NCBI RefSeq assembly: GCF_902167145.1 | Contig: NC_050101.1 | Span: 111,443,789-111,507,788, forward strand | Direction of reading: 5' to 3' | DNA: 64,000 nt | From: Zea mays | Taxonomy: Eukaryota > Streptophyta > Magnoliopsida > Poales > Poaceae | Part shown: positions 1-11,700 of the stretch, one piece after another | Position numbering within the stretch: position 1 is the stretch's first letter | Layout of the letters: the number at the start of each line of letters is the position of its first letter | The notes under the pieces: generated by a model | Database searches by the model: none | The model's input: only the letters and a program-made list of their open reading frames with translations | What the model was told of the DNA's origin: nothing | Made by a program: the position numbers and the translations under genes

Positions 1-113
1 TAGTGATTGATCGGAATCATCTTGATGAGATCTATACATCTACGGCCTCCGATCATCCATAGGACACACCATATTTGGATTATAAAAATGGTTTATTTTT
101 TTAGGGTGTTACA
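1..113 (-). repeat. Element A 3' LTR, first-transcribed end only
   Basis: This stretch is the same as 4650-4762 and ends in GTGTTACA, the reverse complement of the TGTAACAC that opens the LTR on the minus strand. The remainder of this LTR lies before base 1. Confidence 0.85.
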
Positions 114-126
114 TTCTACCCCCCTT
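114..126 (-). other. Element A polypurine tract
   Basis: On the minus strand this reads as a purine-rich run (AAGGGGGGTAGAA) directly before the 3' LTR. The same arrangement stands before the right LTR of element C at 34759-34771. It would prime plus-strand DNA synthesis. Confidence 0.75.
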
Positions 127-1763
127 AAAAAGAATTCGTCCTCGAATTCGACCACTCCAAGCAAAACATCCAAGGTACCCCAAATAACACCACCATTGAA
201 AACATGGGTCCATTATTGGTATTAATAAACACAAGAACTTCTACCTCGGACTAATGGTCTAAGGAAGCTACACATCCTGACAACAAGCATGAAACAACCT
301 GCAATGAAGCTCAAAGCAAGTCATAGATGCGATCAACACTACGATTTCACAACATCGAATTTGGATGCAGCCATACATCAGCATCAATGTCTTAAAACGA
401 CACTCTTTTATGAAGGAGTAATATGCACTAAGCACAACCCTTACCAAATTCAACAATTTATTTTAATTCAATGGTAAAACATCCACACCAGATGAACGTA
501 TAAAAAGATCAAACACCTCACCTCACAGCACCACAAAACAAGTAGTTCTATTGAAACAAAACTCCTAATCTTCTTAAACCCCGTTCTTGCCATCATGAAA
601 AGATAATCATGTAATCTAACATTCTTTGCACCCCACAAAAGGGAGAAACTCTACAGAACTAAAGGAGCAATAAAGCAGACAAGAAGCCCATAACATTCTG
701 CGCGGCACATTTCATCGAAGAAATGCCAAAAACTCCACAAAGAGCATTGATAGAACAACAACAATACAATATTTGCTTAACCAATGTCGCTATACTTCAT
801 CCAACAACTCAACTAAGAAAAATAACCAAACTAGTAAGGTTAACCTACAAATAATATAAGTCTTCATCTACTGTAGTTCAGAAACTTACATTTCATTCTA
901 TCATACGATGCACTCAAAGTACTAGACATACGAGGTCAATGATAACCCCGTAATCCTTCACACATTTGACAAACATCTCAAGTTGATGTAAAAAACCACA
1001 TCATTTAGGAATAGGTGACTAACCACACACAACCAACTCTAGGCTAGGCAATGACTTCATTCAAACCAATAGATAGGTGGTCCAACAATGGATCCACCAG
1101 CATGCATCAGGGAGAGAACCATCTGATCCTCAACGTATTAATACATAATCAATAGATCAAGAAAAACAAAGATTTATTCTACAACTAGCATGACTAACAT
1201 GCAACCACTTTAAACCACCTCCAACTGTAACACCCCGGGGTCCACAAACACCCCGGAATGCTACTAAAACACACAATAGAAGAGAGACATGTAAGCCATT
1301 CTGGCTATGTAAAGACTTCCCCAAAATTCATATAAAAGTACCAATATTCATTTCTTTCAGAACTGGTTTCTCGACATAAACAATCATTCTTTGCAAAGAT
1401 AGTTGGAACTATCCACCAACCACTCAACAACTTTAATTCAAATTGATGGTTACCTTGTAACCCAAAACACGCAATTCACACTCCTCTTAGGAACATCCTC
1501 AATCAAGCATATATAACAATATTATTGCAATAAAACTCAACCATGAAAAACATGATGAAATCAACATAGGCATACTTGTATATCACAAGCATAATAACAA
1601 CTTCAATCTTACCAAAGACCAGCGATATCAATCGCATTAATAAAACAATATAAAGATTTAGAGATAAATCATATTAGGCATTAAGTCATAAACAACATAC
1701 CACATCACCGTAAAGGAATAGGGATGGGTGAAATTATTGTCATATGCACTTCAAAGACACTAA
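127..1763. other. Element A internal region, no gene
   Basis: AT-rich sequence. Frames are short and carry no gag, protease, RT or integrase motif on either strand. A 43-bp copy of the LTR terminus lies at 1222-1264. Apart from that I see no recognisable feature. Confidence 0.6.
1222..1264 (-). repeat. Internal 43-bp copy of the element A LTR terminus
   Basis: These 43 bases are identical to 2196-2238, which spans the PBS/LTR junction (CAAC, then TGTAACACC and onward). Similarity stops beyond this segment, so it is a displaced fragment of LTR end rather than a full LTR. Confidence 0.8.
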
Positions 1764-2093
1764 GGTAGCGTTTGGTTGAAGAGCCAAGTAGAACGGAACC
1801 GTTCTGTCCCAGTTTTGTTGTTGTTTGGTTACAAAGTAACTAGAACGGAATGGCTCCAATTAGGGAATATTCTCCTCAGATCCGGAACCATTCCGCTCCA
1901 AAAAATCAATGGGACGGAGCCGCTCCGTTCCAATCCCGCTCTCACAGTCACGCTCCGTTCCGTTCACTCTGCAACCAAACAAAAAACAGAACTGCTCCGT
2001 TCCAGATTACCAAACACAGAACAGAGCGGCTCCGTTCCTAGAATCAGGGATGGAACGGCTCCGTTCTACTTAGCTCTTCAACCAAACACTACC
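1764..2093. mobile_element. Tourist-like MITE with TAA target duplication
   Basis: A 330-bp unit with terminal inverted repeats starting GGTAGCGTTTGGTTG and ending CAACCAAACACTACC. The inverted match continues inward through AGAGCCAAGTAGAACGGA with very few differences. TAA flanks both sides (1761-1763 and 2094-2096), as expected for PIF/Harbinger-derived Tourist MITEs. The interior is full of GGAACGGAGC-type motifs in both orientations. Small open frames inside it are not genes. It inserted into the internal part of element A. Confidence 0.88.
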
Positions 2094-2183
2094 TAATATA
2101 TATCAAAGATATTTGAATTCATACCCTTCCTATATGTGCAAGTGTGTCAAATTCATCTTCAAATTGCCAAGAATCTGAAGCCT
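2094..2183. other. Element A internal sequence next to PBS, no gene
   Basis: Short AT-rich sequence between the MITE and the primer-binding site. Nothing else is recognisable. Confidence 0.5.
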
Positions 2184-2199
2184 ATGCTTTGATACCAAC
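2184..2199 (-). other. Element A primer-binding site
   Basis: On the minus strand the bases after the 5' LTR read GTTGGTATCAAAGCAT. TGGTATCA-type sites pair with the 3' end of initiator tRNA-Met. Element C has the same site at 29546, with a different base at one position. Confidence 0.8.
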
Positions 2200-4762
2200 T
2201 GTAACACCCCGGGGTCCACAAACACCCCGGAATGCTACTGAACTACACATCTGACATCCATATATAAAATTTCGGCAGCATCTCTTTTGAAAGATTGCAT
2301 AAACGAGGGGCAACAGTGTATAAACATATATCATGAAAAAAACATACTAAGCATTATTAATCTGCTAGCAAAGGAAAGTTAAACATAACGACATGAACTG
2401 AATTAACCAGTGCACACGACTAGGAAAAAACAAACATCATTTGTCATCGAGTTTCTAATTAAATCATGGCTGCAACTGGGCATCGTTATTATAATAGTGA
2501 AGGTGAACGTGCTGCTACTTCCCTCATTCCCAACGTAACATGAATGAAGTACCTGCATTGAGTAATGCAAGAGTGAGATGATACATCTCAGCAAGCAAAT
2601 TGTTTTGACGAGATATTTAAACCACAAATTGAATTAAACAACATTTTAAAGTAATCACAATTGAGATCAGAAATACTTGTAGATATAGAACTCAATAGTC
2701 CCAATATAACCAATACCATCTCATTTCCTCGAACAACCACAATAGGTTGTATAACCCTTCCCTGCGTCAATAATACCTGCAGATATCATTTCAATGTATG
2801 CATAGGAATGCAATGTGTAGGTCATCTGCCCTCATACCTCTGAGAGTATAAAACCACATCATCTGCTAATATCACTTCAATGAATGCATATAAATGCAAT
2901 GCATATGTCCTCTGCCTTCATACCTCTAAGGGTATGAAGCCGCATCGTACCCCTCCTCGGGCAACGTACGATGCTAAGTTGTACCGGTACGGTCGGACCA
3001 TAGGTCACGACCAAACTTCAGATGCAAATGAATCATGTAATGCATATGGCATGCTGCATTTATCAATACACTTCACTTCCTTCAGATACAAAACAAACCT
3101 TAAATAATACTTCATCTGCCTTCAGATACGATACAAACCTCAAATAATACTTTATCTGCCTTCACGGGTGTAAATTAATCTCATGGGTCATACTCGAACC
3201 ATAATCATCATCAATATATGATTGAGCATCAGTATAATACAATCAAGTAAAGCATCACCATAGAGTTCACTTATGAAAGAATTCCATAATTCTGAATATT
3301 AGAGTGTAGGCGATAAAAAAACAACAAGTCAAAACGGTAGAAACCACTGCTACATTCACTTGCCTTCATCGAGGAAGAAAGATGTACTAGGCATGATCCG
3401 GAGTGTAGCCACCTGCTAGCGGGCATAAAACTTAGTACAAATATTTCACAAACATTTGCCAACAATCAACAAATCGCTCCTACACTTGAAACCAAGACCC
3501 GGTGGAAAGACTCCCACCCTGAACCACATGCCAAACAGCAGCAGCACTGTTTGTTAATTTTGTATCTTTAAAATTATAACAGTGATGATATTAAAGAAAT
3601 ACTCTAGGAGTGTATACACAAAATACTCTACAACTTCAGTATTTAATGGATAATTAAATTCTGCCATCTATAAGTTCTAAAACATCTGATAAGATAAATG
3701 TCTGAATCTGTTTCAGACAGCAGCATAGTTAACTTCAAAATTCAATATCTACCAAACTACTCAACCAAAAATTATGAAATTCTGCTGGCAGTAAGAACTT
3801 TTATCCCTCTACAAATGTCTCCATAGTTGGAACAGCCAATTCGTCTATTTACTATATGAAACCCACCAGTGAACAGACCCGCTCATTTTTGTCAGGCAAA
3901 CAGGAACAGCCACAGTAAAACAAACATAACTGGAGTTTCATAATTCATATGAATGCGCTCTTTAACAATCTGGAAAGCTAATAAAATTGTCTACAACTTC
4001 TTTTACAATCCTAAAGTTTAATTCTGTAGATAAAATTGCCTAAATCTTAAGAGAACAGATTCTGCACAGAATTATGAGACTGAAAAACTGCTATAATCAA
4101 ACAGCAATAACTTTCTGATCTGATGTCCGATTGAGGTGTTCTTCGCGGCCACGGAAAGATATACAAATTATCTACGACTCATAGACAGACGTTTTAGTTT
4201 TTTGAGGCAACTAAGAACACGGAAAACAGGCATGAACAGAAACTGTTGAATCTGCCATCCTGCAGAAACTAATTTCGAGATCAAAATCTAATCTCCCATC
4301 TAATCCAACCAAAAAAACTAATTGCAGGGCCTAAAACTCATCCAAAACAAGAGAAAGCATTCATCAAGTGGAGAAAAGAGAGAGAGGTAAGGAAATCCAA
4401 CCAATTCTTGGAGAGGAACGACGATGATGAGCGACGGTATGCCCTCATCTCCCCTCTCTTCTCTTCTTTTTTTTCTTCCTCTCATCTCTTGGGGCAAGGC
4501 AGAAAAGGGTGATGGTGCTAGGGGTGGGAGGACGTGGATTCTAGGGTTAGGGAGGTATAAATAGAAGGAAACTTCCACAATCCTAATATCCAATGGCTCA
4601 GATCAACCGGCACTCGAAAAGACTCATCTGGACTTCAAACAAGGCAAACTAGTGATTGATCGGAATCATCTTGATGAGATCTATACATCTACGGCCTCCG
4701 ATCATCCATAGGACACACCATATTTGGATTATAAAAATGGTTTATTTTTTTAGGGTGTTACA
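2200..4762 (-). repeat. Element A 5' LTR, complete (2563 bp)
   Basis: Bounded by TG at 2200 and CA at 4762 (plus strand), with a PBS on the inner side and CACTA sequence on the outer side. The half nearest the PBS shares blocks with the LTRs of element C in the opposite orientation, including a TACCGGTAC palindrome with a nearby GCATCGTAC/GTACGATGC inverted pair (2938-2993) and the terminal 45 bases. The other half differs. Short frames such as 4318-4593 are without support. Confidence 0.88.
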
Positions 4763-4775
4763 GTTATGGCCTTGA

Positions 4776-4822
4776 CACTCGGCAAAGCGCCTCTTTGCCG
4801 AGTGTTACACTCGGCAAAGTGA
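4776..4822. repeat. CACTA left subterminal repeats
   Basis: CACTCGGCAAAG and TTTGCCGAGTG alternate three times within 47 bp. In En/Spm-type elements such subterminal motifs are the transposase-binding sites. The following 4823-5120 is AT-rich, with ACACAAACATAAGTAT-like imperfect repeats and no gene. Confidence 0.85.
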
Positions 4823-5120
4823 CCAGTAGGCACCTTTTTTATTTGTTTTCCCTATTCCATCCAAACAAACAAAAGATATCACATATACATCACATATATC
4901 ACATATATACATCACAGATATCATCACAAACATGAATAGTTAACACAAACATAAATATTCATCACAAACATAAGTGTTCAACACAAGTATCCAACACAAA
5001 CATAAGTCTCATACGTCTCAAGCTCTGACATAGGTATCCAACACAAACATAAGTATTTAACATAAGTTCTGAAGTCTTCAAACACACAGACATAAGTATT
5101 CAACACTGAAAACATAAAAC

Positions 5121-7163
5121 TCATAGAGGTGGGCGGTTGGTCTGGTGCTGCGTTGGGCTGAACCCTTCAGGAGGGTTGTTGGATGCGGCCGCAGATTGGC
5201 CCTGCACAGAGAAGAGATTGTATGTATTATACCAGATGCATTACCAACATCTAACTACAATTTTGATACTCACAGGAGTATGGAAGAGAGCAGGGTCAAC
5301 TGGAGGGAACAATGGAGGTGGCGGAGCGATGCCCTGTGCGGCGCCAAGGCTCTGTATGTACTGGAACATCTCCGCCATCCTCTGATCAGCCGCCTGGCGA
5401 GCCTCCCGCTCCGCCTCCCGCTCCGCCCGCTCTGCCTCCCGCTCCGCCATAATCCTCGCCTCCATCTCGTGACGTTCCCTCCTCTCTTCTTCTAGTTGAG
5501 TCTATAATATTACAAGCCAACGTTATAGTAACTCAAAGAGAAAGTATATAACTCAAGGAAGGACGAGTTATAGAAGCACTAACCTCGAGTTGTTGTATGT
5601 GAAGCTGTGAGCTGTCGTGCCAAGGTCGTATGGCTGGACTCGAGCCCGTGCTCCTTGCTCTCACCTGAAACAGAGTGGGAGTGGAGGACGAGTCGATTGC
5701 CGAGTCGGCAATCCAATACCGCCCATGTCTCTTGCCTCCTCCGACCCTCATGAGCACATCGGGGTCGATCGGCTCGGTGCTTGGATCATAGTCTGGGCTA
5801 TGGACCTCCTGCGCCATGGCGGTGTAGTCAAGAAGGCGGCTGTAGACGGCGGGGTTGGTGTAGGCCTCGGGCCCGTCATCCGGGTTGTAGGTGACGTCTG
5901 ACGTCGCCTTGCCCTTATGGGCCATAGCATAGGCCGAGAAGGTGGAGCAAGGCCGGCCACCATGTGAAGCCGACTGCAAGAAAACCAACGAGATAGTTAG
6001 AAACAATATATAATCCAATGCAATATACCTAAATAAAAAAGAGTGCGTACCCATGCTTCGGCATATTGCCCCAGGCTCCGGCTGCCTTGGTGGTGGAGAG
6101 ACCTTGCATCATCATACGTCGTTCCTGGCTAGCGGTGTGTGCCTCCTCCCACTCAGCCGAACACCACCTATCCACCATCTGCTCCCAGCACAGAGGATGT
6201 GCGGCGCACCAATGTGGAATCACCTACAAAGTAAACACGTAAAGTGCATATCAGAAGATAAAATAAAATCCATGCATGGAGTGCTGGAACCAAACATGCA
6301 TGACTTTACCTGCAGGTACTGGTCCCTGGTCAACGACATGGTTCGGGCTTGCTGCTTGTTCACCCTCTCCCCAAGGACGGAGCCATGGTAGGTGACGATG
6401 GCCTGGATTCGGGCCTCATAGTGCATGTCCACGACGAGCTTCTTACAGCTCGTGGTGGCCACCACATCCACCCTAGCCTCGTATCCAGCCTCGCATCTAA
6501 AGAAATCCTGCATACAAAAACGATGTATCCATACATTATTTCAAGAATTTGCAACGAATGCGACATATTTTACATTATACTAAGAATTACCCACAGCTCT
6601 TGCTTCACCCGCTCTGCCTTGTTTGCGAATTCCAGGCCGTCCCGGTCTACTGCATCGGGGGCGACGGCGTAGTGGTCGAAGGTGAAAGCTGGGCCCGTCA
6701 CTCCGGCGTACTCCACCAGTCCAGGGAAGTGTTCCCTGCACAGCAGGCCGAGGATGCCATTGGGGGGCGACGATGACCCCCAGCATAATCCAGAACCGTC
6801 CAAGATCTGTCCAAGTGATAAATAAAAAGTATTAGTTTATATTATGATTTTGAACACATAATAGAATGAAGAACATAAAGTTACATACCTCTCCCCATCC
6901 GGCCGAATCAGCGGCCGCCTGTCCTGAAGTATGGGACGCGGAGGGAGACTCGCGGGGCCTCGCAGGTAGATGCTCCTCGAACTTGAGCTGCCAGAACCCG
7001 AGGTGTCATGCTGCTAGTCGTCGTCATCCTACTGCTGGTCGTCATTGACCTGAGGCTCCGCCTGCTGCTGGACAAGGTCGTCCTGCTGCGCCGCATGCTG
7101 TGCCTCGACCTGCTCTGCCTCGTCCGCCGTCCTACTCCTCCTCCTCAGCCAACCGCCCACCAT
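5121..7163 (-). pseudogene. TnpA-like CACTA protein (Plant transposase Ptta/En/Spm, Transposase_24 type), broken
   Basis: Seven exons with GT-AG borders can be read: 7163-6889, 6806-6591, 6507-6310, 6223-6051, 5973-5584, 5501-5274 and 5201-5121 (stop TGA). Order: acidic/Gln-rich N-terminus; conserved region with FPGLVEYAGVT (exon 2), CKKLVVDMHYEARIQAI (exon 3) and WCAAHPLC (exon 4); a GGRP...YNPDDGPEAYTNP segment (exon 5); and a charged coiled coil of EREAERAEREAE repeats (exon 6). Such proteins bind subterminal repeats and work with TNP2. Breaks: two in-frame TAG codons in the Asp/Gln run of exon 1 (7029-7031, 7014-7016), an apparent 1-nt loss in the C-run near 6762, and a phase mismatch between exons 4 and 5. 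The ATG at 7163 is the first in the frame and lies after a likely acceptor, so an upstream non-coding exon is possible. Confidence 0.8.
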
Positions 7164-7265
7164 ATTTGTCCAACAACCTGCAATTAAGAGTAAACAAATA
7201 AGCACATATAAAAAGATGTATTTAAAAACAGGTGCGAAATAAAAAGTCATATAGCATTACATCGA

Positions 7266-10200
7266 TTAAAAATAATCTTCATATGTGTCGGGGTTAGCCG
7301 GATCATAACTCTCATCATCACTATCAATCATTTCAATCTCAACACCATCGGAAGACGCAAGTTCGTCATTAATGTCATTGCCTTTAAGGATTACTAAGTC
7401 ATTATCATTTTGCACCTCATCATCCTCCTCATCAACAACCATTTCAATATCTACGTCCATTCCGATAGCTTCAGTTAAATCTATCTCAAATCGCCCTTCT
7501 AGCCCATCTTCTTGGAAGAACTCTCCATCATATGTGTCTGGGTCTAAGTTGTAATCTTCATCGTTAGGAACAGGTAACCTCCCGTGCGGCGATACCTTAT
7601 ACACAACATCCCAACCCTTAAGATGTTCTTTCGTTTGGCACGCATATGGGAGATAATACACTTGTGTGGCCTGTTGGGCCACGATATAGACATCGTCTCC
7701 TCCTAAGGTGGAATCTTGTCGAATTTCGACTATCCCAAGATTAGAATGTGTCCGTCTCGTCACTTGAAGGTCAAACCAATGACATTTGAATATCACTGGA
7801 GTAAGAGGTTTGGAACCATAAAAATTGAGCTCATATATTTCTTCGATTCGTCCAAAATAATCGACATTGTCAAGGCCGGGCGTAAAGACTCTAGAACACG
7901 TTGTTTTCCGATTGGGCCGACTTTTGTCGTAGTTTGTTTTGCGAAAACGGTATCCATTGACGTCATACCCAGAATATTTCTTGACCCTATAAGCAAAGCC
8001 GTTGGCTACTTGTCTCAACTCGGCATTCATAGACAGATCTCTTTGGCCCTGCAAGTATTAGCAAGTTAAAAGACGCTAAATTGAGTTCAAAGACGTATCT
8101 CTTTTACAAACTAAGCACGTACCTTACATTTGAACCAGGAAATGAAATCGGGCAACCCATTTCTCGCACCCTTTCTAATAAGAGTGTCATATTCCTGTGG
8201 AGTGGGGTCCCTTGATCGACGCCAGAATTCATGAAGAAATTGTTCCATGTATGGCGTCACCTCTTCAAGGTTGGTCAATACGTATAGCATGATATGCCGC
8301 CACTCTTCATGTGTCAGGGTCTTGGTGGTTGAGCCACTTGCGCTTCCGAGTTGGCCTCGAAATATGCTAAGGTTCGATTCATTGTCGCCATCATTGTAAC
8401 GAGGGGGTGGATTATGCACGCTCAACAGTTTGTCACCATAATAAGTTGTTGTGAAGTTTGAGACCTCCTCTAGAATGTATGCCTCTGCAATGGAAGCCTC
8501 GATTTTGCATTTATTTCTACATTTCTTTCGAATAGTCTTTAGACATCTCTCGATTGGATAGCACCAACGTCCCTGCACGGGCCCCCCCATTCGTGCCTCA
8601 TAGGCGAGATGAAGAATCAAATGCTGCATTGGATTGAAGAAGCCGGGTGGAAATATCTTCTCAAGCTTACACAGTAACACGGGTGCCAATCTTTCCAAGT
8701 CTGCAACCACGGTCCGAGATAACTCTTTTGCACAAAGCTGATGGAAGAAATAGCTCAACTCTGAAAGCGCTAGCCAGACATGCTCAGGGACATAGCCTCG
8801 AACCATCGCAGGAAGAATCCGTTCAATCCATATGTGGAAGTCATGACTCTTCATCCCTAAGACTCGCATAGTAGATAAGTTCACCCCCCTACTCAGGTTA
8901 GCTGCATACCCATCAGGGAACATCAACTAAAGAATCTGTTCAATCCATATCTTGATCCACTAAAGTACTTCCTTCCTCTGGGCCCTGCTTAGGACGAAAT
9001 CGGCCTTAGGCCTTCTCCACGTCTTTCTGCCACTTGGCGGCTTCATCTCTAGTTTTGGTCTATCACATAACGCTGCCAGATCCACTCTTGCCTTCACATT
9101 ATCCTTTGACTTATCAGGAATGTCCATAATTGTTTCCCACAGTGCCTCGGCAACATTCTTTTTAGTGTGCATCACGTCAATGTTGTGTGGAAGGAGCAGG
9201 TCGTCAAAATAGGGGAGCCGAGTCAAGCCAGACTTATGTGTCCACATATGCTTCTCACCATATCCCACAAAACCACCTTCTGTATTGGCCACGAGCCCAT
9301 CTATGTGTTGACGAATTTCGGCACCAGTCATCGTTGCAGGTGGGCTGTCTGTCACTACGACACCTTTCGTAAAGTTCTTGATGTCTAGGCGGAATGGATG
9401 GTCAGGAGGGAGAAATTGACGATGTTTATCGAAGGACGAATATTTGCAAACTGGGCATGGGAACTTACCGTGAACACACCAGCCGTAGAATAACCCATAC
9501 GCCGGTAAGTCATGCATGGAGTACTGGTACCAAACATGCATTCTGAAGTTTGTGTTCGTAGCTTGATCATACGTCCATACCCCTTCCTCCCAGGCACGTA
9601 CCAATTCATCGATCAAAGGCTCCATGTACACGCCCATTTTATTCCCTGGATGTCCGGGAATTATCAACGACACGAATATATTCTGCCTTTGAAAGCACAC
9701 ACCAGGGGGGAGATTGATTGGGATAACAAACACGGGCCAACATGTGTACGGGGCAGCGCTCATTCCACACGGATTGAACCCATCTGTGGCCAACGCAACT
9801 CGTACATTACGAGCCTCTTCGGCTTTCTCGCGATGAATGGCATCAAAGTGTTTCCATGCTTCACCATCGGATGCATGCACCATCTTGTCAGGATTGTATC
9901 GTTTTCCATTTTTGTGCCATGTCATCTGTTTCGCGGATTCCTCTGTCATGTACAGACGCTGGAGCCTCGGTACGAACGGAAGGTGTCGTAGGATTGTCAA
10001 GGGGATGTCGAGCTGCCTCTTCTGTCCATCACCAGAGTCTACCTCCATGAACCTAGGCGATTTACACTTGGGAGAGTACTTTGCTTCCGCGTATTCATTC
10101 CTAAATAGCACGCAGCCCTTCGGACAAGCATGAATCTGCTCATACGTCATCTTGAGTGCACGAAGGAGTTTCTGTGCCTCGTACATGCTCTTTGGCAGAA

Positions 10201-10762
10201 CATGATCATCCGGAAGCAGGCTCCTAATAACCGTCAACAAGCCATCGAATGCGTCTCTACTCATGCTGTACTGCGACTTGAACGCCATTACACGCCCAAT
10301 GGCATCTAGTTGAGAAACCTTTGTCTGCCCGTGAAGGGGCTCCTGTGCCGCGTCGAACATGTTGTAGAACGCCTTTGCAGTCGGCTCTGGCTTGTCATCC
10401 ATACATCCTCCCGTGTACTGTTCATCCTGATAGTCGTTCAACATATCCGCTACCCCCGCATCCGCGTCATAATCCTCGACACGTTGTCTCAACACATCCT
10501 CTCTCGTACGATGCGCTTCACCATGAAATATCCACCGAGTATAGCCCGGCGTAAACCCATTCTTCCAAATATGTTCTACCATGGCCTTCTTTGCTTTTCT
10601 TTTCCGGTTGGCACATTTGTTGCACGGGCATGGGACTAGACTCGCTCCTTTAGTAGTTTCGCCATATGCCCATTCCACGAAATCATCGATCTTTCTAATC
10701 CATTCAGTGGTGACATCGTTCCTTCCTCTACGGCCCGTGTACATCCACTCACGGTCCTCCAT
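7266..10762 (-). pseudogene. TNP2-like CACTA transposase (Transposase_21 family), two internal stops
   Basis: Two exons, 10762-8123 and 8048-7266, joined by a 74-nt GT-AG intron (8049-8122) that keeps frame: 1140 codons plus stop, normal for this family. Domains: transposase-associated N-terminus with REWMYTGRR and CPCNKCANR (residues 1-75); Transposase_21 catalytic core around 190-460 with LATDGFNPCGMS and YGWCVHGKFPCPVC; DUF4218 region from about 620 (LGMKSHDFHIWIERILP); DUF4216 in exon 2 (GYDVNGYRF, FKCHWFDL); acidic tail. It would cut and join the element ends. Codons 601 and 612 are TAG (8960-8962, 8927-8929), on either side of a short segment that family members I know appear not to have. 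Otherwise the frame is open throughout, so the inactivation looks recent. Confidence 0.92.
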
Positions 10763-10983
10763 CCTCTAACAGAAGCCTAACAACAGAATTTCGGCAGCAC
10801 CTCCCCTGAACGAGGAGGTTTCGAAATCCTGCAAATAAAACTATCAGCACGATGGCTGACATCCACACATAATTCAACGACACGATGGCCGGCAATCAAC
10901 AATAATACATATATTAACCTAATCATACACGTATTAAAACTAATCATTTCATATAAATCATACACGTAGAACATAAAGCAAGC

Positions 10984-11390
10984 AATCACCTTGGAGGTTT
11001 GGTCGCGGCCGAGACGACGAGGCGCGAGCGAGACGACGGGTCGCGGGCTAGACGACGGGTCGCGGGCGAGGCGCCGGGCGGGCGAGGGCATGGCGAGGGA
11101 CGCGGGCGAGGGGCACGGCGGGGCGGGTGAGGGGCACGGCGGGCGCGGGCACGGCGAGCGCGGCGGGCGCGGGTGAGGGGCACGGCGGGCGCGGCTGCGG
11201 GCACGGCGGCGAGGGCGTAGGCGCGGTGGGCGAGGGGCACGACGGCGTCGGCGCGGGCATGGCGGGCGTGGGCACGGCGGCTTCGGCGTGGGCACGGCGG
11301 GCGCGGCAGGCACGGCGCGGGCACGACGCGGCGCGGGGCGAGCGCGGCGGCGCGGGCACGAGGGGACGGCGGCGGTGGGCGAGGTGAGAG
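10984..11390. promoter_or_regulatory. GC-rich block upstream of the TNP2 start (Spm-like control region)
   Basis: About 400 bp of very GC- and CpG-rich degenerate short repeats (GGCGAGGGGCACGGCGGGCG variants). It lies between the subterminal repeats and the TNP2 start codon. In maize En/Spm the matching place holds a GC-rich untranslated first exon (downstream control region) whose methylation controls activity. Position and composition are seen; the control role is inferred. Long frames through it on both strands (for example 11048-11536) are low-complexity artefacts. Confidence 0.6.
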
Positions 11391-11446
11391 AGTGAGAGAA
11401 GTGAGAGAGTGAGGAAGAAGAAGAACTGACCAGCGCTATCTACGAG

Positions 11447-11675
11447 TACTTTGCCGAGTGCCCGTGATCTGGCACTCGGCAAAGTTTTTTTTAAAAATTT
11501 TAAAATAAGCTTTGCCGAGTGCCAGATCGCTGGCACTCGGCAAAGCCGTCTTTGCCGAGTGTCCCCTAGGCGACACTCGGCAAAGACTCTTTCAGTATAC
11601 TTTGCCGAGTGCTACCCAGCTGACACTCAGCAAAGTTGGCTTTGCCGAGTGTTAACCTGATGACACTCGGCAAAG
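11447..11675. repeat. CACTA inner subterminal repeat cluster
   Basis: About eight copies of TTTGCCGAGTG / CACTCGGCAAAG in alternating orientation, spaced 20-30 bp apart as imperfect hairpins. These are probable transposase-binding motifs. They stand inside the large inverted repeat, away from the terminus, which is unusual. Confidence 0.85.
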
Positions 11676-11700
11676 TACATTTGTATTTTTTTATTTTCCC

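Larger units (their letters stand above)
1..4762 (-). mobile_element. Element A: non-autonomous LTR retrotransposon, left part cut by window edge
   Basis: Bases 1-113 repeat at 4650-4762, which marks the matching ends of two LTRs. The right LTR (2200-4762) is complete; the left one continues off the window. On the minus strand the order is 5' LTR (4762 to 2200), primer-binding site, about 2.1 kb internal sequence, polypurine tract, 3' LTR. No gag or pol motif is visible in the internal part, so the element must rely on proteins from elsewhere. The PBS matches the initiator tRNA-Met type, and the sequence before the 3' LTR resembles the end of Del/Tekay-type chromoviruses (inference). It sits just inside the CACTA element; 4763-4767 (GTTAT) should be one copy of its target duplication. 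The other copy is outside the window. Confidence 0.85.

Noticed and set aside
1776..2096. 106-codon frame as a small gene
   Set aside because: It fills a MITE with clear terminal inverted repeats and a TAA duplication; the repeated residues mirror the GGAACGGAGC motif.
10777..11536. Long Pro/Arg/Ala-rich reading frames on both strands
   Set aside because: They come from the GC-rich repeats upstream of TNP2; no domain, and all frames are open together because stops are rare in GC-rich DNA.
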